Shown: positions 6,946 to 14,402, counted from the stretch's first letter. The stretch: 19,902 nucleotides of DNA from Kiritimatiellota bacterium (GCA_008636095.1 VSJD01000120.1:1-19902); one strand, 5' to 3'. Numbers and translations: made by a program. Notes: generated by a model from the letters alone, not told the origin.

Positions 6946-7166
6946 AGATCAGGACGTGACAGCCCGGAATGCTCCGTTCGAGAGCGGTCTCCATGCGGTT
7001 AATAATTGCCTGAACCTCGGCTATTTTTTTGCCATCAAATTCCAGCATGAGGTCCACGTACACATGGCTCCCAGACCGGCGCGAACGGACGCCAGCAGCG
7101 ACTTTCGCGACAATCTCAGTCACCGGCTGGATTTACGGCGCCGATCTGTTCGATGATTGCGGCCAT
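6869..7166 (-). pseudogene. Frameshifted CDF cation-transporter dimerisation domain
   Basis: On the minus strand an ATG at 7166 opens MAAIIEQIGAVNPAG and then hits a stop. One frame over, the text continues as VTEIVAKVAAGVRSRRSG, SHVYVDLMLEFDGKKIAEV and METALERSIPGCHVLISPT. Joined, this is a full cytoplasmic dimerisation (ZT_dimer) domain of the cation diffusion facilitator family (zinc/iron exporters): gVxeixxvrxrrxGxxxyvDlxlevd, xxExxlxxxiPxxxVxI. No transmembrane part is present upstream, since UbiB ends only 20 bases away. The last ~23 residues are repeat-derived. It is either a degraded fragment or a stand-alone domain gene with a real or assembly frameshift near 7119-7125. A GTG start at 7123 is possible but has no ribosome-binding site. 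Confidence 0.6.
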
Positions 7167-7185
7167 GCATCAATCCATAGATCTT

Positions 7186-8865
7186 CTATCGAAATCGGGC
7201 GACGGCCAAAAAAATGCCCAGGATTCCGGTGATGCCATATCCGATCAATCCAAGAACTGGCAGGCCGAAAATAGACGGCCCGATCCGAGCAACTATAAAA
7301 AGGGATGAACCAATGAACAGCGCTGAAATTATAAGTCCTAGTGTGATCTGAAAGGAAGCCATATCGATTTTACGGATCAACGGTTCCAGCCCGTGATGTT
7401 CAAATCCGATGCGAGTTTTGCCCCCCTTGATCTGACGTAGAGTATCACGCAAATCTCGCGGCAGTTCCTTCACCAAATAAACCAGTTCGCCGCTTGATTG
7501 CAGGATGTCTTTGATCATTCTTTGCGGCTTCAGCCGATCCAGCATCGTTTGTTTGATGAAATCGGCGAACTTGGTTTTGATGTCAAAATCGGGATCGAGC
7601 GAAAGCATTAGTCCTCCGGCCACGGTCATGGCACGGCCAACAAGATACAAATCGGCAGGTAGTCTTAAATGATGCCCCATAATCAGCGCGGTCATTTCCT
7701 CGAAAATATCAACAGCCCGCAACTCCTTGAGCGGCTTGTAGAAATGCGCTTCCATGAATTCGGCAATGTCCCGTTCCAGCGCTTCTCGATCGGGTTCCTC
7801 TTCCCATTCCACGATTCGCAGGACAGCATCGGTGATCTTAACTTCGTCGCGCTGGACGTAGCCAAGCACTATGTCGGTGAAATTCGCGCGCACGCGATTT
7901 GAGACACGGCCCATCATGCCGAAATCGAGCATGCAAATTTGATTTTCCGGAAGAACCAGGATGTTGCCCGGATGAGGATCGGCATGAAAAAATCCGTGCT
8001 TAAAAATCTGGTCGAGCGTCAAATCGGCCAGGTGGGAGGCAATAAGCTGGCAATCCAGGCCGCTGTGTTCCAGCCGGGCCAGCTCCAGGATTTTAATACC
8101 ATCGATGTATTCAAGGGTCAGAACCTGACGGGAACTCGCCTCGTGAAAAAATCGCGGAATGCGCAGAAAAGCGTTGCTCTCAAATTGCCGGGTAAACCGT
8201 TCCAGGTTCGCGGCCTCCAGATGATAGTTCATTTCCTTATCCAGGGCGCGAGCAAATTCCTCCACAATGCGGGTCGGCCGATAAACCGCCAGTTCTTCAA
8301 TGACTTTTTCAGCCAATGAAGCCAGGTACAGCAGGATTTCCAGGTCAACTTCAATGAGCTGTTGAATTTCCGGTCGCTGCACCTTGACGATGACGGCTTG
8401 GCCCGTTTTCAGGCGCGCCCGATAGACTTGCCCCAACGACGCGGCAGCAAACGGCGTTTCATCAAACCATTGGAAAACATTGTCCAGCGACTGCTTGAGC
8501 TCGCGTTCGATAATGACCCTTGCCTGGGCCGTTGGGAAGGGAGGGACATTGTCCTGGAGTTTGGAAAGCTCCGTTATGAACTCTAAAGGAATCAGATCGG
8601 TCCGGGTCGAAAGAATCTGGCCCATTTTGATAAAGGTTGGACCCAATTCCTCAAGCACAAGGCGAAGACGCTCGGCAATTGACAGATCCTCCTGTTCATC
8701 GCTCTTCGCGAAGGGAAGATGCTTGCTGAGCGGGATATGTTCTTCGATGCCAAGCCGGTCAATGAATTCGGCAAACCCATGCTTTGCCAGAATGAACAGA
8801 ATCTGCCTATACCGGTTAGCATGACGATAAGCCCGGGAAATAAATCCTATTCGGCGAATGCGCAT
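7186..8865 (-). CDS. ubiB: ABC1/UbiB-family atypical protein kinase
   Basis: This 559-residue protein has every hallmark of the ABC1/ADCK/UbiB family: the inhibitory KxGQ motif (FIKMGQ, K80-Q83), the Ala-rich loop AAASLGQVYRA (140-150) that replaces the glycine-rich loop, the ATP-site lysine in VIVKVQRP (K161), HADPHPGN (294-301) and the DFG motif (D314-G316). Two C-terminal hydrophobic helices (about 505-555) anchor it to the inner membrane, as in the family. UbiB proteins support quinone or isoprenoid-lipid handling through an ATPase/kinase activity whose target is debated. It starts 3 bases after the phasin-like gene's stop, so the two form an operon driven from 9262-9234. The symbol denotes the family; a true ubiquinone role is not shown. 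Confidence 0.9.
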   Translation of the reverse strand: MRIRRIGFISRAYRHANRYRQILFILAKHGFAEFIDRLGIEEHIPLSKHLPFAKSDEQEDLSIAERLRLVLEELGPTFIKMGQILSTRTDLIPLEFITELSKLQDNVPPFPTAQARVIIERELKQSLDNVFQWFDETPFAAASLGQVYRARLKTGQAVIVKVQRPEIQQLIEVDLEILLYLASLAEKVIEELAVYRPTRIVEEFARALDKEMNYHLEAANLERFTRQFESNAFLRIPRFFHEASSRQVLTLEYIDGIKILELARLEHSGLDCQLIASHLADLTLDQIFKHGFFHADPHPGNILVLPENQICMLDFGMMGRVSNRVRANFTDIVLGYVQRDEVKITDAVLRIVEWEEEPDREALERDIAEFMEAHFYKPLKELRAVDIFEEMTALIMGHHLRLPADLYLVGRAMTVAGGLMLSLDPDFDIKTKFADFIKQTMLDRLKPQRMIKDILQSSGELVYLVKELPRDLRDTLRQIKGGKTRIGFEHHGLEPLIRKIDMASFQITLGLIISALFIGSSLFIVARIGPSIFGLPVLGLIGYGITGILGIFLAVARFR

Positions 8866-8868
8866 CCA

Positions 8869-9177
8869 TCACGCCTTTGGATGACGCGACTGTTGCATCC
8901 GCATCCGATTGACCGAAGCTTTTAATTTATCGAATTCCTTACGGGAAGGCATGTTCAAGCGATCCACGATAACCTTGACGTTTTGATTGACTTTACGCTC
9001 GATGTCGTGCTTAACCTGATTGGATTTGGCAATAAGTTCCGCAATCGCCTTCTTACCTCCCTGCTCGGAAATGGAGCCTTTCTTGACCAGGTCGTTAACA
9101 GCCTCTTTAATTTTTTCGGCGGTCATGACAGCCAGGCCGGCGCCAATATAAATACCTTTTTTCATCAAGCACTGCAT
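8869..9177 (-). CDS. Phasin-like / PHA-granule-associated family small protein
   Basis: This is a 102-residue protein. A short hydrophobic N terminus (KKGIYIGAGLAVMTAEKIKE) is followed by a long charged amphipathic helix and a basic C-terminal tail. The layout, including VNDLVKKGSISEQGGKKAIAELIAKS, matches the small 'phasin superfamily' proteins that are commonly adjacent to UbiB genes. AAGGAGGA (complement of 9184-9191) lies six bases before the ATG at 9177, which favours this start over the in-frame ATG four codons later. It probably forms a coiled-coil at the membrane or a lipid surface. No PHA synthase is in the window, so a granule role is unproven and an accessory role to UbiB is the contextual guess. 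Confidence 0.8.
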   Translation of the reverse strand: MQCLMKKGIYIGAGLAVMTAEKIKEAVNDLVKKGSISEQGGKKAIAELIAKSNQVKHDIERKVNQNVKVIVDRLNMPSRKEFDKLKASVNRMRMQQSRHPKA

Positions 9178-9497
9178 AATGCGTCCTCCTTAGATGTTTA
9201 AGCCTCCGCACCTATCTCAACTAAAACAAGATTACATTATCCATTAATTCCGCACCTGTCAAGATCCTCTGCACATCCCTCTCTGCACATTCCCGTCAAT
9301 CCGCAGTTCGCGCGAACCGCATCGACCCCGCCACACAAGAATAGAAGGCATTGCGTCAGTAAATTGCGGTGGCTGGTGCGCCAACACACGTTGCCTCGCG
9401 TGACACGCGGGGTTGTCATGCATAATCTTGGATTTCTGTTGCATCTTGTGAAAGCAAAATGGAATATAGGCGCCTAACTCAATCAAGGAACGGTGCT
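9178..9497. other. 320-base divergent intergenic region
   Basis: The region lies between the phasin-UbiB operon and the membrane protein gene. It contains the operon promoter and a 14-bp tandem duplication (CTCTGCACATCCCT / CTCTGCACATTCCC, 9267-9294). A decamer CCGCACCTRTC also occurs twice (near 9207 and 9250). I saw no coding frame, tRNA or clear terminator, and no convincing promoter for the plus-strand gene. Confidence 0.6.
9234..9262 (-). promoter_or_regulatory. Strong sigma70-like promoter of the phasin-UbiB operon
   Basis: On the minus strand, a perfect TTGACA (complement of 9257-9262) is followed after 17 bases by TAATGT (complement of 9234-9239). An overlapping GATAAT sits two bases closer. 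Transcription would start near 9227, giving a leader of about 50 nt that ends in AAGGAGGA. This is one of the clearest promoter matches in the window. Confidence 0.6.
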
Positions 9498-10004
9498 ATG
9501 TCTCATGATAATAACCAGCGGCAATTTCGGGAATGGCTCCCTTATCTCCTGCTGATCATCGTGCTGGTGGCGTTCTGGATGACCGCGTCCCTGGTGGATG
9601 TGGCCCTCTGGACGCAGTGGCGATGGCCGGAATGGATGGCGCAAAATTTTCAGATCATCTGGCTGGCACTGCACTCGTTTCTATTGCCGTTACTGCTGGT
9701 CATGGTTCTCAGGCCGCGCTTAAACGCATTCCTGGCGTTTTTATCCGCCGCGTTTCTGGGAAGCGTGGCCTGGGACTTGATTTATTCCTGGCTCACGCGC
9801 GGGCGGCTCATCAGTGACAGCATGGTCAAGTGGTTTGCCGTAGGTTATGGTAATTTAGTATTCGGCGTGAACGAGGCCGGTGCCCTGTGGTTTTACATAG
9901 CCCGGGTGGTGATCGGCCTGATGTTGCTTTACGCGCTCTACGTCCGGATCAATCGCTCCGACGTGTTTTCGCTACGGAAACGGCGCGGGGAAAATCCAGT
10001 ATAG
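9498..10004 (+). CDS. Four-helix integral membrane protein of unknown function
   Basis: This is a 168-residue protein starting MSHDNNQRQFREWLPY. AAGGAA (9485-9490) is seven bases upstream of the ATG at 9498, which decides against a start at the in-frame upstream ATG. Four hydrophobic segments are clear: LPYLLLIIVLVAFWMTASLV, FQIIWLALHSFLLPLLLVMV, FLAFLSAAFLGSVAWDLIYS and WFYIARVVIGLMLLYALYV. A positively charged tail (RKRRGE) suggests a cytoplasmic C terminus. Tryptophans and acidic residues (D in VDVALW, D in AWDLIY) fall near the helices. I do not recognise the family. Its last 67 bases overlap the 3' end of the convergent AraC gene. Confidence 0.75.
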   Translation: MSHDNNQRQFREWLPYLLLIIVLVAFWMTASLVDVALWTQWRWPEWMAQNFQIIWLALHSFLLPLLLVMVLRPRLNAFLAFLSAAFLGSVAWDLIYSWLTRGRLISDSMVKWFAVGYGNLVFGVNEAGALWFYIARVVIGLMLLYALYVRINRSDVFSLRKRRGENPV

Positions 10005-10771
10005 CGGCGCATCAGCCGCGAAAAGTAATTCGGATCATTATACCCACATAGTTCGGCTACTTCGGTAATCGGTTTTTCCGTCTGTTTGAGCATGGAAAGC
10101 GCGTTTTGGACACGTAAGCGAACCAGATAAGCCACCGGCGGAATTCCAACGGCCTTCTCAAAACGCCGCGACAGGCTGGACCGGTGCAAATGCAGGCGAT
10201 CAGCCAATTGTTTGACGCACAACTGGGACTGATTCCACTCGCTATGGATGATCCGAATGGCTTCACTCACTTGGTGGTCGGCGGACTCGGTCCGGCGTCC
10301 CGAAACGGCGAGCGTCAATAATTGATAAGCAATAGCGCTGGCCTGGCGTTCCGCCGCCTGGGATTGGTTCCGGATTGTATTTTCCAGCCGCCGTAGAAGC
10401 GCCAACGGCGCATCGCCGGCATCATACACGTCGGCAACCAGTCCGAATGCCGTCGTTACGCTGGCCGCGAGCGATCCATCCATGGTCCACCAGCAATATT
10501 CCCATTCTGCGCCTAACGCATATATCTCATGGCGCATGTTCGGAAAATAGACCGCAATTTGCCGCGGCCGAAGCTTGCGTTCCACTCCGTTAATGACCAG
10601 CGCGCCGGTGCCGGCAATGCCCCAGAAGACCTGGACGAAATGTTTGACGGCCACATGCTCGCGATAATCTGCCGGCACAAGATAATGGCCCACGCTGCGC
10701 GCGCCAAACGGCAGATTGGCCGCGGGCGCAGGCGTGGGCCGGAAAAGAATGCGGAAGAACGTTTTTTTCAT
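9938..10771 (-). CDS. AraC-family transcriptional regulator (cupin sensor)
   Basis: This is a 277-residue regulator. The N-terminal jelly-roll sensor (about 22-100) includes FVQVFWGIAGTGALVINGVE and RQIAVYFPNMRHEIYALG. The C-terminal AraC DNA-binding domain has helix-turn-helix 1 (184-206, LCVKQLADRLHLHRSSLSRRF) and helix-turn-helix 2 (234-256, PITEVAELCGYNDPNYFSRLM), ending in the conserved GFSPRRFR. It is divergent from the GH4 gene with 132 bp between start codons. This is the standard arrangement for a sugar-responsive activator of the adjacent catabolic operon. The ATG at 10771 has no strong Shine-Dalgarno sequence. Its last codons, including SPRRFR, are antisense to the membrane protein gene. 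Confidence 0.9.
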   Translation of the reverse strand: MKKTFFRILFRPTPAPAANLPFGARSVGHYLVPADYREHVAVKHFVQVFWGIAGTGALVINGVERKLRPRQIAVYFPNMRHEIYALGAEWEYCWWTMDGSLAASVTTAFGLVADVYDAGDAPLALLRRLENTIRNQSQAAERQASAIAYQLLTLAVSGRRTESADHQVSEAIRIIHSEWNQSQLCVKQLADRLHLHRSSLSRRFEKAVGIPPVAYLVRLRVQNALSMLKQTEKPITEVAELCGYNDPNYFSRLMRRYTGFSPRRFRSENTSERLIRT

Positions 10772-10808
10772 AGGTCACAAAAGTCCAGATATTATCACGC
10801 TTGTCCTC

Positions 10809-10837
10809 TTGAGCGACGCAGATATTTCAACCACAAT
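10809..10837 (+). promoter_or_regulatory. Candidate promoter for the GH4 operon
   Basis: TTGAGC (10809-10814) and CACAAT (10832-10837) are separated by 17 bases, with four matches to consensus in each box. Transcription from near 10844 would put the 7-bp palindrome at 10864-10884 inside the leader. A weak match of this kind is typical of an activator-dependent promoter. Confidence 0.35.
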
Positions 10838-10863
10838 GGTCCTCAAAAGCAAGCACTTTGTCG

Positions 10864-10884
10864 TGATTGTAAACAAGACAATCA
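10864..10884. promoter_or_regulatory. Palindrome TGATTGT-N7-ACAATCA upstream of GH4
   Basis: Two perfect 7-bp arms (10864-10870 and 10878-10884) are separated by seven bases. The second arm ends five bases before the GGGAGGA Shine-Dalgarno sequence (10889-10895). It could be a dimer-binding operator centred near +30 of the candidate transcript, or an RNA hairpin next to the ribosome-binding site. Confidence 0.4.
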
Positions 10885-10903
10885 TTATGGGAGGAGCAAA
10901 ATC

Positions 10904-12298
10904 ATGCGAGGACCTAAAATTACAGTTATCGGGGCAGGAAGCTATTTTTTCGGTAAGCCGGTAATTCACAAGATGGCCACGAGCCCAATCATGGCCGGTG
11001 GGACCTTGGCGCTGGTTGACACCAATCCTGATGTTCTTGCCACAATGATGAAACTTGCCCAGCGGGTTTTTGATGAAACCCGCTGCGGCGTAAAGCTCAT
11101 CGGTGCAACCGACCGGCGCAAGGTGATGGCCGACTCGGACTTTATCGTCCTGACCTTTTCGGAACGCAATGCTCATTTCCGAGGACTGGATACAAAAATC
11201 GCCGCCAGACACGGCATTCGAATGTGCAGTTCGGATACCATCGGTCCCGGCGGAATTTTCCGCGCCTTGCGCGAGATTCCGCATGCCTTGGCAATAGCAC
11301 GGGATGCGGAAAAACTCGCGCCGCAGGCATGGATAATTAATTTTGTAAATCCAGCCGCTGTTATGGGCATAGCACTCATGCGCTCTGCGCCGGGAGTCAG
11401 GAGTTTCGCGCTTTGCGATGGCAACCACGAGCCTCGCAATACGCTGAACTGGTGCAAGCGAGTCGGCATTGTCCCGGAAAGTGCCGATGTTCTTTCCCCT
11501 GATGTTCAGGCCAGGCTGGAATTGCGGATCGGCGGGGTGAACCACTGCACCTGGATTGTCCGGTTCCGCTATGGCAAAAAGGATATGATGCCGTCTTTGT
11601 ATCGTTGGGCGGTTGCCCAGGCCGAAGCCGAGAAAAAAAATCCCGGCGAGAAAGCCAAGCCGCGCTACAACGCGCATTATGCTCTTCAATTTTTTAATCT
11701 CTACGGCGCTTACCCCACCGCGCCAAGCCACACTAAGGAATATGTGCCTTTCTTCCAGGGCTACGGTGTGCGGCAGAACTATCCGGAACCGATCAAGCTG
11801 TTTGAGGCTGACGTTCGCGCACGGGAAATGGCCGCAGCCTGGAAAATTACCGAAAACTATGCCAAGGGAAAGTTGACGGTTAAGGAATTTTTAGGCAAAA
11901 CCGGCAACGATCATGCCACCGACATTATTGAGAGCATGTGGGGTGGGCTGAACAAGCCGTTTTATATCAACAGCGCCAACCGCGGCGCCGTGACCAATCT
12001 TGCGCCGGATGCATTTTTGGAACTGCGCTGCGACTTGGATATGCACGGGCCACGCCCCCAGCCCTTTGGTGAAATGCCGCGCGGTCTTCTGGCCCTGACC
12101 CAGGAGGTGCTTGATACGCACGAATTGACCGCCCTGGCAGCCGTAACCGGCGACGCGCTTGTCCTGCGCCGGGCCATGCTCACGGACCCGATCTGTAACA
12201 ATATCGGCGATGCCGACGCCTGTTTGGACGATTTCTTTAAAGCTGAACGTGACGCACTGCCGGCCTATTGGTTTAAAGGCGCCGCCCGGCACAGGTGA
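10904..12298 (+). CDS. GH4-family NAD-dependent glycosidase
   Basis: The protein has 464 residues, the usual length for GH4 alpha-glucosidase/galactosidase/glucuronidase/galacturonidase enzymes. GH4 enzymes use NAD+, a divalent metal and a redox-elimination mechanism. Visible signatures are the Rossmann motif KITVIGAGSYFF (5-16), DTIGPGGIFRAL (111-122), INFVNPAAVM (145-154), the metal-binding cysteine in CDGN (C171) and the metal-binding histidine in GVNH (H214). The start is the ATG at 10904, preceded by GGGAGGA eight bases upstream; the frame stays open upstream but without support. The C-D-G-N motif does not match the subgroup motifs I remember, so the sugar cannot be assigned. There is no signal peptide, so the substrate is imported. 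The next gene is 41 bp downstream, probably in the same operon. Confidence 0.9.
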   Translation: MRGPKITVIGAGSYFFGKPVIHKMATSPIMAGGTLALVDTNPDVLATMMKLAQRVFDETRCGVKLIGATDRRKVMADSDFIVLTFSERNAHFRGLDTKIAARHGIRMCSSDTIGPGGIFRALREIPHALAIARDAEKLAPQAWIINFVNPAAVMGIALMRSAPGVRSFALCDGNHEPRNTLNWCKRVGIVPESADVLSPDVQARLELRIGGVNHCTWIVRFRYGKKDMMPSLYRWAVAQAEAEKKNPGEKAKPRYNAHYALQFFNLYGAYPTAPSHTKEYVPFFQGYGVRQNYPEPIKLFEADVRAREMAAAWKITENYAKGKLTVKEFLGKTGNDHATDIIESMWGGLNKPFYINSANRGAVTNLAPDAFLELRCDLDMHGPRPQPFGEMPRGLLALTQEVLDTHELTALAAVTGDALVLRRAMLTDPICNNIGDADACLDDFFKAERDALPAYWFKGAARHR

Positions 12299-12339
12299 TT
12301 TTACTGGTTTAGAAAAAGATTAAATCAATTCAAGAAAAA

Positions 12340-13503
12340 ATGTTTCATATGCAAGCAATAATAAATCAGACAGTCCCGATCACAAAACTCACCGACGGTG
12401 GGGGGTGCTGTTTTTTCGGGTATTATGACGTGGCCGCGTTTGATACGAGTGGCAGATTTTATTTATATCACAAAGTTGATTTCATGGATCGCCAGCCTAC
12501 CAGGGCTGATTCAGCTGAATTTGGCGTGATCAATATTGAGACGAAAGCGAAGATAAAAATCGCGGAAACTACGGCCTGGAATTTTCAGCAGGGCGCCATG
12601 TTGCAGTGGAACCCCGCGGCGCCGGACAGTGAAGTGATCTATAACATCCGGGTCGGGGAGACCTATCGGGCGGTTGTAAAAAACATCAAGACCCAGAAAG
12701 AACGCATGTTGGAAATGCCGATTGCCGCACTTGATCCTAAAGGACGCTATGCCCTGGGCATAAACTTTTCGCGTCTTTTTGATTTCCGCCCCGGTTATGG
12801 GTATCATGGCATTGTTGACGCCAACAAAAATCTGGAAGCCCCCGAGGATGACGGGGTTTTTCACATAGATATGCTGGCGGGTAAAAGCAGGCTTATCCTT
12901 TCGCTTCAGCAGATCCATAGACTTCTACAGGACACTGCCAGTGTTGTAAAAAACGGCAAGATTGTCATCAACCACATTACTTGTAATACAGACGGCAGTC
13001 GCTTTGTGTTGCTTGTGCGGAATTTTCCGGAACATGGGGGAAAGTGGGGTACGGCCGCGATTACGGCTAATGCCGACGGCAGTGATCCATATGTCTTAAA
13101 CGATCATTCAATGACATCGCATTATCACTGGCGGGATGAGCAGCATTTATTGGCCTATGCGAAACACGCGGAAGGTGATCAGCTTTACCTTTTGCGCGAT
13201 AAAAGCCAGGAATACCAGATCATTGACCGTGATTTTTTTAAGTCCGACGGCCATTGCAGTTATGCCCCGGATCGAAATCAAATTCTGTATGACAGTTATC
13301 CGGAAAACAACTATCGCCATTTGTATGTCTATGACATCCACGGGCACAAAGGATACAAGCTTGCTTCACTATACTCTGCGCCCGTATTGGTTGGTGATAT
13401 CCGTTGCGATCTGCATCCGCGGTGGCATTCGAACGGTAAGCTTATCAGTTTCGACTCCACGCACGAGAATCAGCGGCATATTTATCTTGCCCAGCTTACG
13501 TAG
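12340..13503 (+). CDS. Seven-bladed beta-propeller related to oligogalacturonate lyase (PL22-like)
   Basis: This 387-residue cytoplasmic protein is made of repeated four-strand blades (for example SEVIYNIRVGETYRAVVKN and DGSRFVLLVRNF). Its length and C-terminal layout resemble oligogalacturonate lyases of PL22 (Ogl, about 388 residues): SHYHWRDEQHLLAY aligns with the catalytic-histidine strand, DGHCSYAPDRNQILYDS with the first metal histidine, and RCDLHPRWHSNGKLISFDS with the RQxxHPHP metal strand. In this protein the Gln and the last His of that strand appear as Cys and Arg, so the metal site may be altered. No strong Shine-Dalgarno sequence precedes the ATG at 12340; ATG 12349 is an alternative. 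It follows GH4 by 41 bp. A role on uronic-acid oligosaccharides is the leading guess. A non-enzymatic propeller is the alternative. Confidence 0.65.
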   Translation: MFHMQAIINQTVPITKLTDGGGCCFFGYYDVAAFDTSGRFYLYHKVDFMDRQPTRADSAEFGVINIETKAKIKIAETTAWNFQQGAMLQWNPAAPDSEVIYNIRVGETYRAVVKNIKTQKERMLEMPIAALDPKGRYALGINFSRLFDFRPGYGYHGIVDANKNLEAPEDDGVFHIDMLAGKSRLILSLQQIHRLLQDTASVVKNGKIVINHITCNTDGSRFVLLVRNFPEHGGKWGTAAITANADGSDPYVLNDHSMTSHYHWRDEQHLLAYAKHAEGDQLYLLRDKSQEYQIIDRDFFKSDGHCSYAPDRNQILYDSYPENNYRHLYVYDIHGHKGYKLASLYSAPVLVGDIRCDLHPRWHSNGKLISFDSTHENQRHIYLAQLT

Positions 13504-13508
13504 AATTA

Positions 13509-14378
13509 TTAAACCCGTTTGACCAGGACTTTGTTCAGGAAATCGACGTCGTGGCGGAGCCGGTCTGGGCCAGTCATATGGGCGGCGAAATCCTCGATGA
13601 TAATGGGCGCCTTGACGCCGGCTTCATGCAGGGCGTTCAGCCATGTGGGGATGTGCAGGTCGGAGTTCTCGAACGCAGAGGATTGCACGGTTACCACGTT
13701 GCACCCTAACGCATCCACCTTGCCGACCACATGCTGGCCGCCGCCCAAGTGCACGCAGTCAATGTAGTCGCGGAGCACAGACACGGCCAGGTTCGGTCGC
13801 ACCTCGCCTTCGCGCGTGAAATTTGCGATATCAAAAATAACGCCCAGCTCGCGCGGATCGAAGTGGCGGCAGATGGCCCAGGCCAGGCCCGGCGAGGTGA
13901 CGAGTGAATGACAATGGGTTTCCACGATGATCTTGATGCCCAGGGGCCGCGCCATCGTCTGGACGATGACGTTGTAGCGGCGGATTACGCGTTCCAGGAG
14001 TTCCGCGTAATTGAATGGCTTGTCGGGGTAGGTCGGGGGACTAACACGCACACAACGGGCCTCCGCGTGGGCGGCCCCTTCCAGGTGCAGTCGCAGCGTG
14101 TCGTCCGGATCGTCAATGCCGGCGCTGGGTAAAGCGCCCCAAGGTTCCAGGCCGGCTTGCCTGAGCTTTTTCGTCAGCGTTTGCCCTTCCTTCAGGAAGC
14201 GTTCCGGCGTGAGATCAAACTTGTGGTTGCCCCAGCAACTGTAAGGCTGGTCCCGGTGTTCCGCTGGAATAATTCGCGGACGATACTGGTAATACCGGAG
14301 GCCCAGCGCCGCGCATAGCGCAATCTGCTCCTCAAAATCCAGTTCCGGCAACATGACCGCCGTAACGCCAAGGTTCAT
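13509..14378 (-). CDS. Xylose-isomerase-like TIM barrel protein (sugar phosphate isomerase/epimerase)
   Basis: This is a 289-residue AP_endonuc_2-type (PF01261) TIM barrel. Candidate metal ligands fall at the expected strand ends: E153 in IIVETHCHS, D183 in VIFDIANF, H210 in DCVHLGGG and E262 in IIIEDFA. Enzymes of this superfamily isomerise or epimerise sugars and inositols using a divalent metal; the specific substrate cannot be read from the sequence. AAAGG lies seven bases before the ATG at 14378. It starts 24 bases downstream of the phosphofructokinase stop on the same strand, so the two are probably co-transcribed. It converges on the propeller gene with a 5-base gap. Confidence 0.85.
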   Translation of the reverse strand: MNLGVTAVMLPELDFEEQIALCAALGLRYYQYRPRIIPAEHRDQPYSCWGNHKFDLTPERFLKEGQTLTKKLRQAGLEPWGALPSAGIDDPDDTLRLHLEGAAHAEARCVRVSPPTYPDKPFNYAELLERVIRRYNVIVQTMARPLGIKIIVETHCHSLVTSPGLAWAICRHFDPRELGVIFDIANFTREGEVRPNLAVSVLRDYIDCVHLGGGQHVVGKVDALGCNVVTVQSSAFENSDLHIPTWLNALHEAGVKAPIIIEDFAAHMTGPDRLRHDVDFLNKVLVKRV

Positions 14379-14402
14379 AATAGCCTTTCAACAATATATG
14401 GC

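Noticed and set aside
10529..10903. N-terminal extension of the GH4 protein
   Set aside because: It overlaps the AraC gene antisense. The Rossmann motif begins right after the ATG at 10904, which has a strong Shine-Dalgarno sequence.
10775..11731. 318-codon minus-strand open frame opposite GH4
   Set aside because: It is antisense to the well-conserved GH4 gene, has no recognisable motif, and would run across the GH4/AraC divergent promoter region.
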